A stretch of 64,000 nt of DNA from Shewanella gelidii (GTDB lineage Bacteria > Pseudomonadota > Gammaproteobacteria > Enterobacterales > Shewanellaceae), in NCBI RefSeq assembly GCF_014647855.1, contig NZ_BMPZ01000005.1:153689-217688 (forward strand), written 5' to 3'. The notes under the pieces are model-generated. The model saw only the letters and a list, made by a program, of their open reading frames with translations, made no database searches and was not told the origin of the DNA. Made by a program: the position numbers and the translations under genes. Below are positions 45,532 through 57,489 of this stretch, piece after piece; position 1 is the stretch's first letter, and every line of letters begins with the position of its first letter.

Positions 45532-48500
45532 ATGAAATTAAAACAGATCAAACTTGCTGGTTTTAAGTCGTTTGTTGATCCCACCAAAATTCCCTTTGTT
45601 AAAGAACTCTCTGCCATTATTGGACCAAATGGTTGTGGGAAGTCGAATGTAATTGACGCCGTACGGTGGGTTCTTGGTGAAAGTAGTGCAAAGCACTTAC
45701 GTGGTGACTCCATGCTTGATGTGGTGTTTAACGGCTCCAGTGCACGCAAACCTGTATCTGTCGCATCTGTTGAGCTACTTTTTGACAATAGTCTAGGGCG
45801 ATTTGGCGGCCAATATGCCAGTTACACCGATATCCATGTCAAACGGCAAATTAGTCGAGATGGTGATTCAAATTATTACTTGAATGGGCAAAAGTGTCGT
45901 CGCAAAGATGTTACCGAGCTTTTCATGGGGACAGGATTAGGCGCGCGCAGTTATGCTATTATTGGCCAGGGAACCATTTCAAGACTGATTGAATCCAAGC
46001 CTCAGGAACTGAGAGTTTTTATTGAAGAAGCTGCGGGTATCTCACGGTACAAAGAAAGGCGGCGAGATACAGAAAACCGGATCCGCCATACTCGGGAAAA
46101 TTTAGAACGATTAGGCGATATTCGCCAAGAACTCGCCTCACAGTTGGAAAAGCTCGCAAAGCAGTCACAGACAGCCATTAAATATCGTGAACTGAAGCAA
46201 ACTGAGCGAGAGAGCAGTGCATTGTTACATGTGTTGAAGCAACATGAATTGCAAACGGCTGCCAATGGATTAAGTCAACAAATCACTGGGCTAGAGCGAA
46301 CCGCAGAGACCCTGCGCATTGACGTTGAAGCGAATAACGCACAACGAAATGTTTACCGTGAATCTATGTTGCAGTTGGTAGATGAAGAACATGCAATTCG
46401 AGAGCAGTACTATGATGCAAACACCAAGATTGCTGCATTAGAACAGCGGATCAAAGAGGCGAAAAGCCGCGCAACTGAAACGAACCAGGCACAGCAGAAG
46501 TTAGCGCGAGAGATTAAAAATAAGCAGCAGGAACTTGATGTGTTGTTGGGCGAATTGCAAAACGAAACGCAACAATTTAATCAAGGCCAAGCCAATATTA
46601 AAAGCCAGCATCATATCGTTCAAGGGTTAGTTGATGTCGCTCAGGAGCACCAACTAGAATTTAATGATATCTCTGTTTTAAAAAAAGAGAGCGAGCTGCA
46701 TACAACGAATCTACGACATGAATTAGCATTAACAGAGCAGCGCTTGTTATCTCATGAGCAAACACTTGCTCGACTAATATCGTCTCAAGCTCAATATCAG
46801 CAACAAGTTAGTCAAACAACAGCCGCAGAAGAACTTGCTGGAATTGAAAAGACAAAACGAGAGATTGCCGCCCTTCAAAATCAGCTTGCAGAACTAGAAG
46901 AACAAATTCTAGAAGTGAGTGCACAACAGGGAGAGGAACGTGAGCGAGTTGCGAGTCATCAAACCCATTATCAAGAAGCCTTACAGCAGCAAGCCCGATT
47001 GCAAGGACAGATAAAAACACTTGAAGGTCTGCTCAGACCTCATCAACAGCGCAATATGGTGTGGCAACAGTTAGAGATTCAAACCGGTTGGGAACAAGCC
47101 ACGCAACTGCTACTGGGCCAAATACTGTATCAGCCGATGGTTCAAGAATCGCCTGATACCGAACATCAACCTAAACTTGGCTTTCAAGTTGTACCAGCTT
47201 TGGCGCACCAGCGCCTTGGAAATCAAGTTTCAGCCCCACCGTTTCATTGTGAACTCAATTTATTGCCTTGGCTGCATGGTGTGCAATGGTGCGAATCGTT
47301 GGAGCTTGCGCAAGAGCAACTTCAAACATTAGAGATGAACCAGTGTATCGTGACTGCTGACGGATATATGCTCGGTCATGGTTTTCAGATTTCTTGCGTG
47401 GACGGTAGTCAATCCGTACTCGCGATACAGCATGAGTTAACAGAGCTAAGTGAGCAGTGCGTTGAAATGAAGCAGCAGGTTTTGCAATGGCATGAACGAT
47501 TGCAGCAATCACAGGCCTCGGTTCAGCAAATTGAGCATCAACTCGAAAGCTTAAATCGTCAAAAAGTGGTTGTAAACACTGAAATTGCCCGTCGTCAAAC
47601 CAACTTAAATATGGCAATTCAAGCCAGTAAGAGTCAAAAAATTCAACAGGATAAGTTGAAGAAGCAGTCCCAGGAAAATGAACAAGAAATACTGGACTAT
47701 CAAAACTTACTGGGGGAAGGCAAACAAAAGGTTTTGGGTTGTAGAACTTTGCTCAGTGAGGCCGAGGAGCAAGGCAGTGCTTTCAGTGCGCGTTTTGAGT
47801 TGGCTCAGAGCCATCATCAGCATGCGCAATCTGAGTTACAGGCAGAAAAGCAAAAATTGAATGTGCTTGAAAAACAGCAGGGGTCTTTGCACACAAAACT
47901 ACAGCTTACCGAGCAAAAAGTAGCGCTTTTAAATAAGCGAATAACTGAACTTGTCAATGAACAAAAAAACCTCAATCAAAAACTACTTCATTTAGAGTCT
48001 CAATCACCTGTTTCCAATGAGTCTCAAGCTGAGCGATTACAAAGTTTATTGTCTTCAAGGTTAAAGTATCAACAGCACTTGGAAAAGAATCGACAAGAGC
48101 AGCAAGCTTTGCAGGAAATAATTGATACAAGTGGTTTGCAGCATGATCAACAGCTTGATAAGATTCAACAGCTTAATGATGGTATTAGTGAGCTTAAACT
48201 AAATCGTGAAGGATTGAATGGACAGCTCGCGAGTCTTGCTCAGCAAGCACAGGAGCAAGGCGTTGCTTTGGAACGTTACTCGACGGAGTCTATTCAGAGC
48301 CATGACAGTGCACGTGTTCAAGAACGGCTCGATAAAACGCGCCGTAGCATTGCACGACTCGGTGCGATTAACCTGGCTGCAATTGAAGAGTTTGAGCAAC
48401 AGCAAACGCGCAAAACCTACTTGGACAATCAGGATTCAGATCTTTGCCAAGCGTTAAGTAGTTTAGAAGATGCTATTCGCAAAATTGATCGAGAAACGAG

Positions 48501-48975
48501 AAGTCGTTTCAAACAAACCTTTGATGAAGTGAATAAAGGCTTGAGCCAATTATTTCCCAAGGTCTTTGGTGGGGGGAGTGCATACCTCGCGTTGACTGAA
48601 GCCGATATGCTTGAGGCTGGGGTGACGATTATGGCTAGGCCACCAGGCAAAAAGAATAGTACGATACATCTTCTTTCTGGTGGTGAAAAAGCGCTAACCG
48701 CTTTATCATTAGTGTTTGCTATTTTTAGACTCAACCCCGCGCCATTTTGTATGTTGGATGAAGTCGATGCACCGCTTGATGATGCGAATGTTGAAAGATT
48801 TTGTAGACTTTTGAAAGAGATGTCTCAAAGCGTGCAGTTTGTTTATATAAGCCACAATAAGGTCACAATGGAATTGGCGGATCAGCTTATAGGTGTCACT
48901 ATGCATGAACCTGGCGTATCACGCATAGTCGCAGTAGATTTAGATGAGGCGGTGGCTTTGGCCGACGCGGTATAA
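45532..48975 (+). CDS. smc: Chromosome partition protein Smc
   Basis: 1147 residues. N-terminal Walker A GPNGCGKSN (31-39), coiled coil (about 170-490), hinge (about 500-640), second coiled coil, and C-terminal ATPase half with signature LSGGEKALTAL and Walker B FCMLDEVDAPLDD. It forms the condensin ring with ScpA and ScpB, which are not in the window. Use of Smc instead of MukB separates this lineage from Enterobacterales and Vibrionales. First of smc-zipA, 22 bases apart. Confidence 0.97.
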   Translation: MKLKQIKLAGFKSFVDPTKIPFVKELSAIIGPNGCGKSNVIDAVRWVLGESSAKHLRGDSMLDVVFNGSSARKPVSVASVELLFDNSLGRFGGQYASYTDIHVKRQISRDGDSNYYLNGQKCRRKDVTELFMGTGLGARSYAIIGQGTISRLIESKPQELRVFIEEAAGISRYKERRRDTENRIRHTRENLERLGDIRQELASQLEKLAKQSQTAIKYRELKQTERESSALLHVLKQHELQTAANGLSQQITGLERTAETLRIDVEANNAQRNVYRESMLQLVDEEHAIREQYYDANTKIAALEQRIKEAKSRATETNQAQQKLAREIKNKQQELDVLLGELQNETQQFNQGQANIKSQHHIVQGLVDVAQEHQLEFNDISVLKKESELHTTNLRHELALTEQRLLSHEQTLARLISSQAQYQQQVSQTTAAEELAGIEKTKREIAALQNQLAELEEQILEVSAQQGEERERVASHQTHYQEALQQQARLQGQIKTLEGLLRPHQQRNMVWQQLEIQTGWEQATQLLLGQILYQPMVQESPDTEHQPKLGFQVVPALAHQRLGNQVSAPPFHCELNLLPWLHGVQWCESLELAQEQLQTLEMNQCIVTADGYMLGHGFQISCVDGSQSVLAIQHELTELSEQCVEMKQQVLQWHERLQQSQASVQQIEHQLESLNRQKVVVNTEIARRQTNLNMAIQASKSQKIQQDKLKKQSQENEQEILDYQNLLGEGKQKVLGCRTLLSEAEEQGSAFSARFELAQSHHQHAQSELQAEKQKLNVLEKQQGSLHTKLQLTEQKVALLNKRITELVNEQKNLNQKLLHLESQSPVSNESQAERLQSLLSSRLKYQQHLEKNRQEQQALQEIIDTSGLQHDQQLDKIQQLNDGISELKLNREGLNGQLASLAQQAQEQGVALERYSTESIQSHDSARVQERLDKTRRSIARLGAINLAAIEEFEQQQTRKTYLDNQDSDLCQALSSLEDAIRKIDRETRSRFKQTFDEVNKGLSQLFPKVFGGGSAYLALTEADMLEAGVTIMARPPGKKNSTIHLLSGGEKALTALSLVFAIFRLNPAPFCMLDEVDAPLDDANVERFCRLLKEMSQSVQFVYISHNKVTMELADQLIGVTMHEPGVSRIVAVDLDEAVALADAV

Positions 48976-48997
48976 CAGTAGGATATATAGGTAACCA

Positions 48998-50023
48998 ATG
49001 GAAGATTTGCAACTCGTATTGTCTGTGTTGGGTGCGATAGCTATTGTCGCGGTAACTGTGCATGGGTTTTGGTCGATAAAGAAGGAACGTCAATCTAGGG
49101 AATCCTATAAAGATGATTCACCATTACAGTCGCTGGGCTCTGCAGGCCGGGATCGTGATGGCTTTGATGAATATGGTGTTGGAGATGTTGTTGTCAAATC
49201 AGCGACAGATGCAGGGAGCACCGACAGTATCATATCTACCTCCGAGGCTTCTAGCGAGGCACCTGTAGATGTGTCACTCACAAATTCACGATTCATTAAA
49301 CCACAGTCGACAAAAGCAGTGAATGAAGTCATTGCAGTGAATAGTGAGTCGATAGAAAAAGATGTCGCGGATGAACTGTTTGAGCTTTCAGAAGCGCCCA
49401 GTCAAACTAAGCGCAAAGAGCCCGTTATGAATTCGGCGAAAACACCAGAGCCTGAGATTGAACAAATTCAGCTTGATCTTGGAGATATGTTCTCAGAGGA
49501 GATTGCCGAAGAAGTTGAGGTTGATTTACGTAATGGTGTTGAAGAAAAACAAAATCAAGCGATTGAAGAGCAACTCAAAGAAGAGCAAGAAGCAGAAGAG
49601 CAGCTTGGCGATCCTGTCGATGTTCTCGTACTACATTTGGTCGCGAAAGAAGGCGAAGTTTTAGATGGTGCTGAACTACTACAGTGTTTGTTAACGCTTA
49701 ATTTCAAATTTGGCGATATGAATATTTTCCACAGACATCAAGATAACGCCGGGACAGGGAAGGTTATTTTTTCCTTAGCCAACATGGTAAAACCGGGTAT
49801 TTTTGACCCCGACAATATGGAGCAATTCACGACCCCTGGCGTCGTATTATTCCTCACGTTACCTTGTTATGGTGACGCGCTAATGAACTTTTCTAATATG
49901 CTGAATTCTGTACAGCAATTGGCTGATGACCTAGGCGCACGAGTTCTTGATGGTGAGCGTCAAGCATGGAGTGAGCAAACTAAATTGACTTATGTTCAGC
50001 GGATCAAGACGCAGCAAATGTAA
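48998..50023 (+). CDS. zipA: Cell division protein ZipA
   Basis: 341 residues. One N-terminal membrane anchor (about 5-25), basic juxtamembrane stretch, a long acidic and Glu-rich linker (about 40-205) and the C-terminal FtsZ-binding domain (about 205-340: VLVLHLVAKEGEVLDGAELLQCL, GVVLFLTLPCYGDALMNFSNML). It tethers FtsZ to the inner membrane in the early divisome. Followed by a hairpin with a U-tract and then ligA. Confidence 0.95.
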   Translation: MEDLQLVLSVLGAIAIVAVTVHGFWSIKKERQSRESYKDDSPLQSLGSAGRDRDGFDEYGVGDVVVKSATDAGSTDSIISTSEASSEAPVDVSLTNSRFIKPQSTKAVNEVIAVNSESIEKDVADELFELSEAPSQTKRKEPVMNSAKTPEPEIEQIQLDLGDMFSEEIAEEVEVDLRNGVEEKQNQAIEEQLKEEQEAEEQLGDPVDVLVLHLVAKEGEVLDGAELLQCLLTLNFKFGDMNIFHRHQDNAGTGKVIFSLANMVKPGIFDPDNMEQFTTPGVVLFLTLPCYGDALMNFSNMLNSVQQLADDLGARVLDGERQAWSEQTKLTYVQRIKTQQM

Positions 50024-50085
50024 ATGAACACCTTGCATTGATTTGCCTGCAACGATTGAATGTGGACATCATTGGCTGTCGGTGA

Positions 50086-52143
<2,058 letters not shown>

Positions 52144-52192
52144 GTTGCAAGTGAACGGCGGTCTCTGTCTCTACAAGTATTGATTAATTCAT

Positions 52193-52230
52193 AAAGAGCA
52201 CCATATCAGACATGATGGTGCTCTTTTTTT
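52193..52230 (+). terminator. Terminator of ligA
   Basis: AAAGAGCACCAT (52193-52204) pairs with ATGGTGCTCTTT (52215-52226), followed by more T. Confidence 0.93.
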
Positions 52231-52234
52231 TAAG

Positions 52235-52702
52235 GTGTTGGGTCAGTTGAATTTCAGTCATATAAAATGGTTAGACGATCGGGGTCATGTCAAACCACCA
52301 ATTTTTCTCTATTTGATGTTAGCGTTTTTAGCGAGAGGCTGGTGTGTCTGGATCATGTCACTCACACAGTTTAACGATCGCGCGGGGCTGGTTCGGCTGA
52401 TTTATCCACAAAAAGAAGAGTTTTTATTAGCTCTCGCTTCGGGCTTTGGAGCGGCTTTGCTGTATGGTGTTGTGCTTGCTGAAAGAAAGCGCACTTTGAC
52501 TTGGCCGAGATATATATTTAGGCAGCTAAGAGTTATTTTGTTGCTTTTGTTGCTCGTCGATGGTGGGATTTTAGTGCAGCGACTCGTTCATGCCGATTTC
52601 TTATTTAATTGGAGCTTTGGATTTGACGCTTTATTTTTATTTTGGTGCTCCTTATATCTAGTTAAATCGAAGCATTTGCAGCTTTACCGTTCAGACTGGT
52701 AA
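52235..52702 (+). CDS. DUF2919 family membrane protein
   Basis: 155 residues with four predicted membrane spans. The opening DDRGHVKPPIFLYLMLAFLARGW is characteristic of the DUF2919 (YfeZ-like) family; function unknown. The start is uncertain: GTG 52235 falls right after the ligA terminator without an SD, while TTG 52247 has AAGG about 11 bases upstream and gives MNFSHIKWLDDRG. The downstream HD-GYP gene is separate. Confidence 0.8.
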   Translation: MLGQLNFSHIKWLDDRGHVKPPIFLYLMLAFLARGWCVWIMSLTQFNDRAGLVRLIYPQKEEFLLALASGFGAALLYGVVLAERKRTLTWPRYIFRQLRVILLLLLLVDGGILVQRLVHADFLFNWSFGFDALFLFWCSLYLVKSKHLQLYRSDW

Positions 52703-52814
52703 CCCTGTTTTATATGCCTTGAGTCCATGCTCACTTAATTCAATGATCTATAATGAAATATGCATCATACTGGTGTAAATTTAGTGAGAGTGTAATTGAA
52801 AGGGCGTAGTCAGC

Positions 52815-54020
52815 GTGGCGAAAGAAGAGTCTCCTAAAATTTCAGTATCCAAACTGCAGCTCGGTTTGACCGTGAAGTTGCCGCTGTCTTATACCAATCA
52901 TCCTTTTTTGTTTAACCGCATTGAACTCAAAGAAGCGTCACAAATAGAGCTTATTAAGAGCCTCGGTGTAACTTATGTGTATCTCCTTGCCGGTGAGGAG
53001 TTCTTAGTTGAAGAGCCAGAAACTGAACAATCAGACATAGAAACCACGCAAGAGATTGTCGAAAAAGATTTACAACAAGAAACCCGCAAAGCGATGCGTT
53101 TAAGTCAACAGCGCTTTATTAAAACGATTAATCAAAGCCGAGAAGTTTTGGGGAAGGTGGGCAGCGATCCCGAAGGTGCTTATCGAGCGTCGGCGTCACT
53201 CGTTGAAGATTTGGTGGCACATATTCAAGAAACAGAAGCTCCAAAGCTTGCACTAGTGAGTAGTGGTGATATACGGGTCTCTGTGACCCAACATGGTATA
53301 TCTGTCGCGGTTTTGAGCATGATGATTGGCCAGGCCCTTGACTTGAGTGTGAGTGAGCTCCGAGATATCGCTCTGGGGAGTTTGTTCCACGATTTTGGCA
53401 AAATGAAAGTGCCTGAAGATATTCGTAACAAGCGTGGAGAGCTAACCACGCCTGAGCTAAATTTTATGAAAATGCACCCAAAGTTTGGCTTTGACTTACT
53501 TGATAAAAGTGGGTTGTTTCCAAAGGCAGCATTGAATATTGTTTTGCATCATCATGAGTATATCGATGGTTCTGGTTATCCTGATGGATTAAAGGGCAAT
53601 AAAATTCCAATTCCAACGCAAGTGGTTAGTCTCGCCAATGATTATGAACAAATTTTAAGCGATTTGTATCCGCCATCTCCGAAAGTGGCGCTTGGTTACC
53701 TGTTTAAGAATCGTGCCGGTAAGCATGCAGAGCCTTTGGTTGCAGTTTTAGTTAAATTACTCGGAATATACCCGCCTGGCACTTTGGTTAAGCTGGCCGA
53801 CGAAAGCTTCGCAAAAGTAATGATGACGACGACGTCGGTAAAGCAACCCAATGTATGGGCTTGTCAACCCGATGGCAGTGAACCTAAGCTTCGTTTTTTG
53901 CTGCAAGAAGGCATTGAAATTGAGGATGCCGTCATGGTGGAGCAATTACCGGAAGCTTGCATGAAAGTCTTACAAGCTGATTCAGCGATTAGTTTTTATT
54001 TTAGTTCCCTAGAGCTGTAA
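52815..54020 (+). CDS. HD-GYP phosphodiesterase with DUF3391 domain
   Basis: 401 residues from GTG 52815. An N-terminal DUF3391 domain (about 8-130) precedes the HD-GYP domain (about 150-340), with the metal pair in LFHDFGK and the HHEYIDGSGYPDGLKG signature. The family cleaves cyclic di-GMP to pGpG or GMP. All expected metal-ligand motifs are present, so it should be active and could oppose the diguanylate cyclase at 40666. Confidence 0.93.
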   Translation: MAKEESPKISVSKLQLGLTVKLPLSYTNHPFLFNRIELKEASQIELIKSLGVTYVYLLAGEEFLVEEPETEQSDIETTQEIVEKDLQQETRKAMRLSQQRFIKTINQSREVLGKVGSDPEGAYRASASLVEDLVAHIQETEAPKLALVSSGDIRVSVTQHGISVAVLSMMIGQALDLSVSELRDIALGSLFHDFGKMKVPEDIRNKRGELTTPELNFMKMHPKFGFDLLDKSGLFPKAALNIVLHHHEYIDGSGYPDGLKGNKIPIPTQVVSLANDYEQILSDLYPPSPKVALGYLFKNRAGKHAEPLVAVLVKLLGIYPPGTLVKLADESFAKVMMTTTSVKQPNVWACQPDGSEPKLRFLLQEGIEIEDAVMVEQLPEACMKVLQADSAISFYFSSLEL

Positions 54021-54147
54021 ACATCGACAATACTTTCCTTCGACTTCGCGGGTGTTGGTGTTCAGCTGTAACCCTCTACTGGACCATATGATCATTTTAT
54101 AAATTGGGAAACTGCCTTTCTGAATCGATTTAAGGCTAGGAGTTTGA

Positions 54148-54975
54148 ATGAGTGCGAATAATCAAAGTGTGGCGATCTTAGGTTGTGGCTGGTTTGGTTT
54201 GCCTCTGGCAGAGTCACTTCTTAAGCAGGGTTTTATCGTTAAAGGCACGAAAAGAAGTGCTGCTGGTGTAGATATGCTCCGATCCAAGTCAATTTCTGCA
54301 ATGGGGCTAGATTTGGATCAGCCTCTGTCAAGCCAACAGCGAAAAGCGCTCCATGCTTTTCTTGACGTGGATTACTTAGTGGTGAACATTCCCCCTAATA
54401 TGCGCGCTGGAAGGTTAGATTACTTAGAGAGAGTCAACCGGCTGTATCAAGTTATTACGCTTCACGATTTTAAGAAACTTATCTTTATAAGTACGACGGG
54501 GGTGTATGACAGCAAAGATGCTGAGTTTGATGAAACTCAAGCGAGTGCCCATTCCGAGCGAGCACGAATTTTACTCGATGCAGAAGATTTGTATTTAAAT
54601 AAAGAAGAAACCTGTGTACTTCGCTTTGCAGGGTTGGTCGGCCCTAAGCGGCATCCTGGTCGTTTTATGGCAGGGAAATGTGACTTAAGCGGTGGAAACT
54701 GTGTAGTGAACTTAGTCCATTTGGAAGATTGTATTGGTGCGACGCACACAGTGCTTCAATCCAAAACTACCAGCCCTGTTTATAATCTTTGTTCGCCACA
54801 CCATCCAACTCGGAAAGACTTTTATTCACAAGCGGCGGTCGATTTACAGTGCACGCCTCCGCAATTTAATGCTCAGCATTTACCTAGTAAAGTCATCAAC
54901 GGGCATAAGATTACCGAGGAGTTAGGCTTTCAATATCGATACTCCAACCTAGTGGATATGCTCAAGCAATGCTAA
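54148..54975 (+). CDS. NAD(P)-binding SDR-family protein (YeeZ-like)
   Basis: 275 residues with an N-terminal nucleotide-binding loop GCGWFGLPLAESLL and the extended-SDR segments LIFISTTGVYDSKDAEFDET and VNLVHLEDCIGATHTVL. It resembles the YeeZ group of atypical SDR epimerases. Substrate unknown. AGGAG lies seven bases before the ATG. Confidence 0.87.
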   Translation: MSANNQSVAILGCGWFGLPLAESLLKQGFIVKGTKRSAAGVDMLRSKSISAMGLDLDQPLSSQQRKALHAFLDVDYLVVNIPPNMRAGRLDYLERVNRLYQVITLHDFKKLIFISTTGVYDSKDAEFDETQASAHSERARILLDAEDLYLNKEETCVLRFAGLVGPKRHPGRFMAGKCDLSGGNCVVNLVHLEDCIGATHTVLQSKTTSPVYNLCSPHHPTRKDFYSQAAVDLQCTPPQFNAQHLPSKVINGHKITEELGFQYRYSNLVDMLKQC

Positions 54976-55062
54976 ATGCAATTCCTTGTATTCAAGTGAT
55001 AGCAATGTATCTTTAATTTCAAATCTACCCGTCAATATTTCCATCAATAACTCGAACAAAAT

Positions 55063-55106
55063 GAGAAAAGCTAGACGAAGTGTCTGGCTTTGCTCGTTTT
55101 TGTTTT
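55063..55106 (+). terminator. Terminator of the SDR gene
   Basis: Fourteen-base stem 55063-55076 with 55082-55095, one mismatch and one G-U, five-base loop, then GTTTTTGTTTT. Confidence 0.85.
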
Positions 55107-55263
55107 ACTAATCGGAAATTCTACCAACGTCCAGTGCGACATTGGTCTAACACAAGCGACAGCATTTCTAACGTGTTAATGATTTAGATATCTCTAACAT
55201 GCTGTAAATCATTGTTATTTTGGTTTTTGTAAATTGGTTTTACCAATTGGCTTAGACTAAGGT

Positions 55264-55279
55264 CGTGATTCTCGTCACA
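55264..55279. promoter_or_regulatory. CRP-like binding site upstream of the symporter operon
   Basis: CGTGA-TTCTCG-TCACA matches the CRP core TGTGA-N6-TCACA at 9 of 10 positions. It lies 58 bases before the first start codon, suited to class II activation of a start near 55313 (a TAGATT at 55291-55296 may be near the -10). It suggests cAMP-dependent expression of carboxylate uptake. Confidence 0.65.
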
Positions 55280-55336
55280 CTTTTGCTTGCTAGATTAAAC
55301 CTGACTTAAAAGAAAAACTAGCACAAGGGAGTCGCT

Positions 55337-55603
55337 ATGAGTTTTGAAAATAATGATCAGGCACAAGGTTACTGGCGTGAAAACTTACGTTTAGTACTCA
55401 GCCTGTTAGCAATATGGGCTGCAGTGTCATTTGGCTGCGGGATTTTACTGGTTGATGTGCTCAATGAAATTCATTTCATGGGATTCAAGTTGGGTTTCTG
55501 GTTTGCACAACAGGGCGCAATGTATGTGTTCGTGGCGCTTATCTTTGTCTATGCGGCAAAGGCGAACGCGCTGGACAAAAAATATAACGTTCACGAAGAC
55601 TAA
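55337..55603 (+). CDS. DUF4212 small subunit of sodium:solute symporter
   Basis: 88 residues with two membrane spans (about 18-40 and 52-78). The family regularly precedes an acetate-type symporter gene and is regarded as its small subunit. AAGGGAG precedes the ATG by seven bases. It is 12 bases upstream of the symporter gene. Confidence 0.9.
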   Translation: MSFENNDQAQGYWRENLRLVLSLLAIWAAVSFGCGILLVDVLNEIHFMGFKLGFWFAQQGAMYVFVALIFVYAAKANALDKKYNVHED

Positions 55604-55615
55604 AGGATAACTATA

Positions 55616-57334
55616 ATGGATGTTCAAACGTTAACATATCTAATTGTGGGCTTTACATTTGCCCTCTATATCGGCATCGCCATCTGGTCGCGAGCAGGCT
55701 CGACTAAAGAGTTCTACGTCGCTGGTGGTGGTGTTCATCCTGTAGTCAACGGTATGGCAACAGCTGCCGACTGGATGTCTGCAGCTTCATTCATCTCCCT
55801 TGCTGGTATTGTCTCTTTCGTCGGTTTTGACGGCAGTGTCTATCTGATGGGGTGGACAGGTGGTTATGTACTACTGGCCTTATGTATGGCTCCCTACTTA
55901 CGTAAGTTCGGTAAGTTTACCGTCCCAGATTTCATCGGTGATCGTTATTACTCTCAAGCAGCACGTACCGTAGCGGTCGTTTGTGCGATTTTCATCTGTT
56001 TCACATATATTGCGGGTCAAATGCGTGGTGTGGGTGTTGTATTCTCGCGCTTCCTAGAAGTTGATGTAGAAACCGGTGTATACATTGGTATGGCAGTTGT
56101 ATTCTTCTACGCGGTTCTTGGTGGTATGAAGGGGATTACTTATACTCAGGTTGCTCAGTACTGTGTTCTTATTTTCGCATTCATGGTTCCTGCAATTTTC
56201 ATTTCTGTGATGATGACAGGTCACATCTTGCCTCAAATTGGCTTCGGTGCTGAATTAGTCGATGCTGCGGGTAATGGAACTGGAACCTACCTACTCGATA
56301 AACTCGACGGTCTCTCCAATGAACTCGGGTTTGCCCAGTATACCGAAGGGTCGAAGAGTACTATTGATGTGTTCTTTATTACTGGTGCATTAATGTTCGG
56401 TACTGCGGGTTTACCACACGTTATCGTTCGTTTCTTTACCGTACCTAAAGTAAAAGACTCTCGTTCTTCAGCGGGTTGGGCGCTTGTATTCATTGCAATT
56501 ATGTATACGACAATTCCAGCTTTGGCTGCATTCTCACGTGTAAACATGATTGAAACCATTAACGGTCCTGATTCAACAGGTGTTGCATATGAAACTGCAC
56601 CACAGTGGATTAAGAACTGGGAAAAAACGGGCTTGATTAAGTGGGATGATAAAAATGCTGATGGCAAGATTTACTATGCCAAGGGCCCTGAAAATGAAAT
56701 GAAGATTGACCGCGATATCATGGTTCTTGCAACGCCTGAAATTGCAGATCTTCCAGCTTGGGTGATTGCATTGGTTGCTGCAGGTGGTCTAGCTGCTGCG
56801 TTATCGACATCCGCGGGCTTATTACTCGTGATTTCAACTTCCGTATCCCATGATTTGCTTAAGAAAAATCTGATGCCAGACATCTCAGATAAGAAAGAAT
56901 TGATGTTTGCGCGAATTGCCGCCGCCGCTGGTATTGTGATGGCGGGCTATTTCGGGATTAATCCACCAGGCTTTGTTGCTGCGGTCGTCGCAATTGCTTT
57001 TGGTCTTGCAGCTTCCTCGCTCTTCCCTGCAATTGTTATGGGGATCTTCTCGAAGACGATTAACAAAGAAGGTGCAATCGCCGGTATGATTACAGGTTTA
57101 GGTTTCACTGCGGCATACATCATTTACTTTAAGTTTATGAATCCTGGTGATAATAACCCTGCAAATTGGTTCCTAGGAGTGTCTCCTGAAGGTATTGGTA
57201 TGCTTGGTATGTTGATTAACTTTGCTGTTGCCTTTGGTGTAAGCAAAGTGACAGCGAAAGTACCTGATTCTGTGCAAGAAATGGTTGAAGGAATTCGTTT
57301 CCCTAAAGGCTCTGGTGGAGCTCAAAGCCACTAA
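55616..57334 (+). CDS. Sodium:solute symporter, acetate-type (ActP-like)
   Basis: 572 residues, SSS family with about 13 membrane spans. The N-terminal FYVAGGGVHPVVNGMATAADWMSAASFISLAG is diagnostic of the ActP branch. A charged insertion around residues 320-370 (KWDDKNADGKIYYAKG) separates two spans. It should import acetate or another short carboxylate with Na+ across the inner membrane. Paired with the DUF4212 subunit; the regulator gene follows a terminator. Confidence 0.93.
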   Translation: MDVQTLTYLIVGFTFALYIGIAIWSRAGSTKEFYVAGGGVHPVVNGMATAADWMSAASFISLAGIVSFVGFDGSVYLMGWTGGYVLLALCMAPYLRKFGKFTVPDFIGDRYYSQAARTVAVVCAIFICFTYIAGQMRGVGVVFSRFLEVDVETGVYIGMAVVFFYAVLGGMKGITYTQVAQYCVLIFAFMVPAIFISVMMTGHILPQIGFGAELVDAAGNGTGTYLLDKLDGLSNELGFAQYTEGSKSTIDVFFITGALMFGTAGLPHVIVRFFTVPKVKDSRSSAGWALVFIAIMYTTIPALAAFSRVNMIETINGPDSTGVAYETAPQWIKNWEKTGLIKWDDKNADGKIYYAKGPENEMKIDRDIMVLATPEIADLPAWVIALVAAGGLAAALSTSAGLLLVISTSVSHDLLKKNLMPDISDKKELMFARIAAAAGIVMAGYFGINPPGFVAAVVAIAFGLAASSLFPAIVMGIFSKTINKEGAIAGMITGLGFTAAYIIYFKFMNPGDNNPANWFLGVSPEGIGMLGMLINFAVAFGVSKVTAKVPDSVQEMVEGIRFPKGSGGAQSH

Positions 57335-57353
57335 AGTTTAAGTGAACACTTTT

Positions 57354-57385
57354 AAAAAGCCTTGCTGTTGAGCAAGGCTTTTTTA
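57354..57385 (+). terminator. Terminator after the symporter gene
   Basis: AAAAAGCCTTGCT with AGCAAGGCTTTTT, loop GTTG. It separates the symporter from the DUF294 gene, so the latter may be expressed at a lower level. Confidence 0.93.
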
Positions 57386-57489
57386 TTTGGGGTAAATAAT
57401 TGAAGCGGTGTTGGGCTTTGGTCGACTAGTTTTGGCAACTGGCTTACAGGTATAGTGAAATAAGTTATCGCCCCAATGAGAATAGAGTT

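Larger units (their letters stand above)
54976..55336. promoter_or_regulatory. Terminator and regulatory region before the symporter operon
   Basis: 360 bases. After the SDR terminator there are an inverted repeat AATGATTTA (55178-55186) / TAAATCATT (55205-55213), a second one AATTGG / CCAATT around 55232-55248, and the CRP-like site. No ORF. Confidence 0.5.

Noticed and set aside
48429..48734. 101-codon minus-strand ORF inside smc
   Set aside because: Antisense to the conserved Smc ATPase half.
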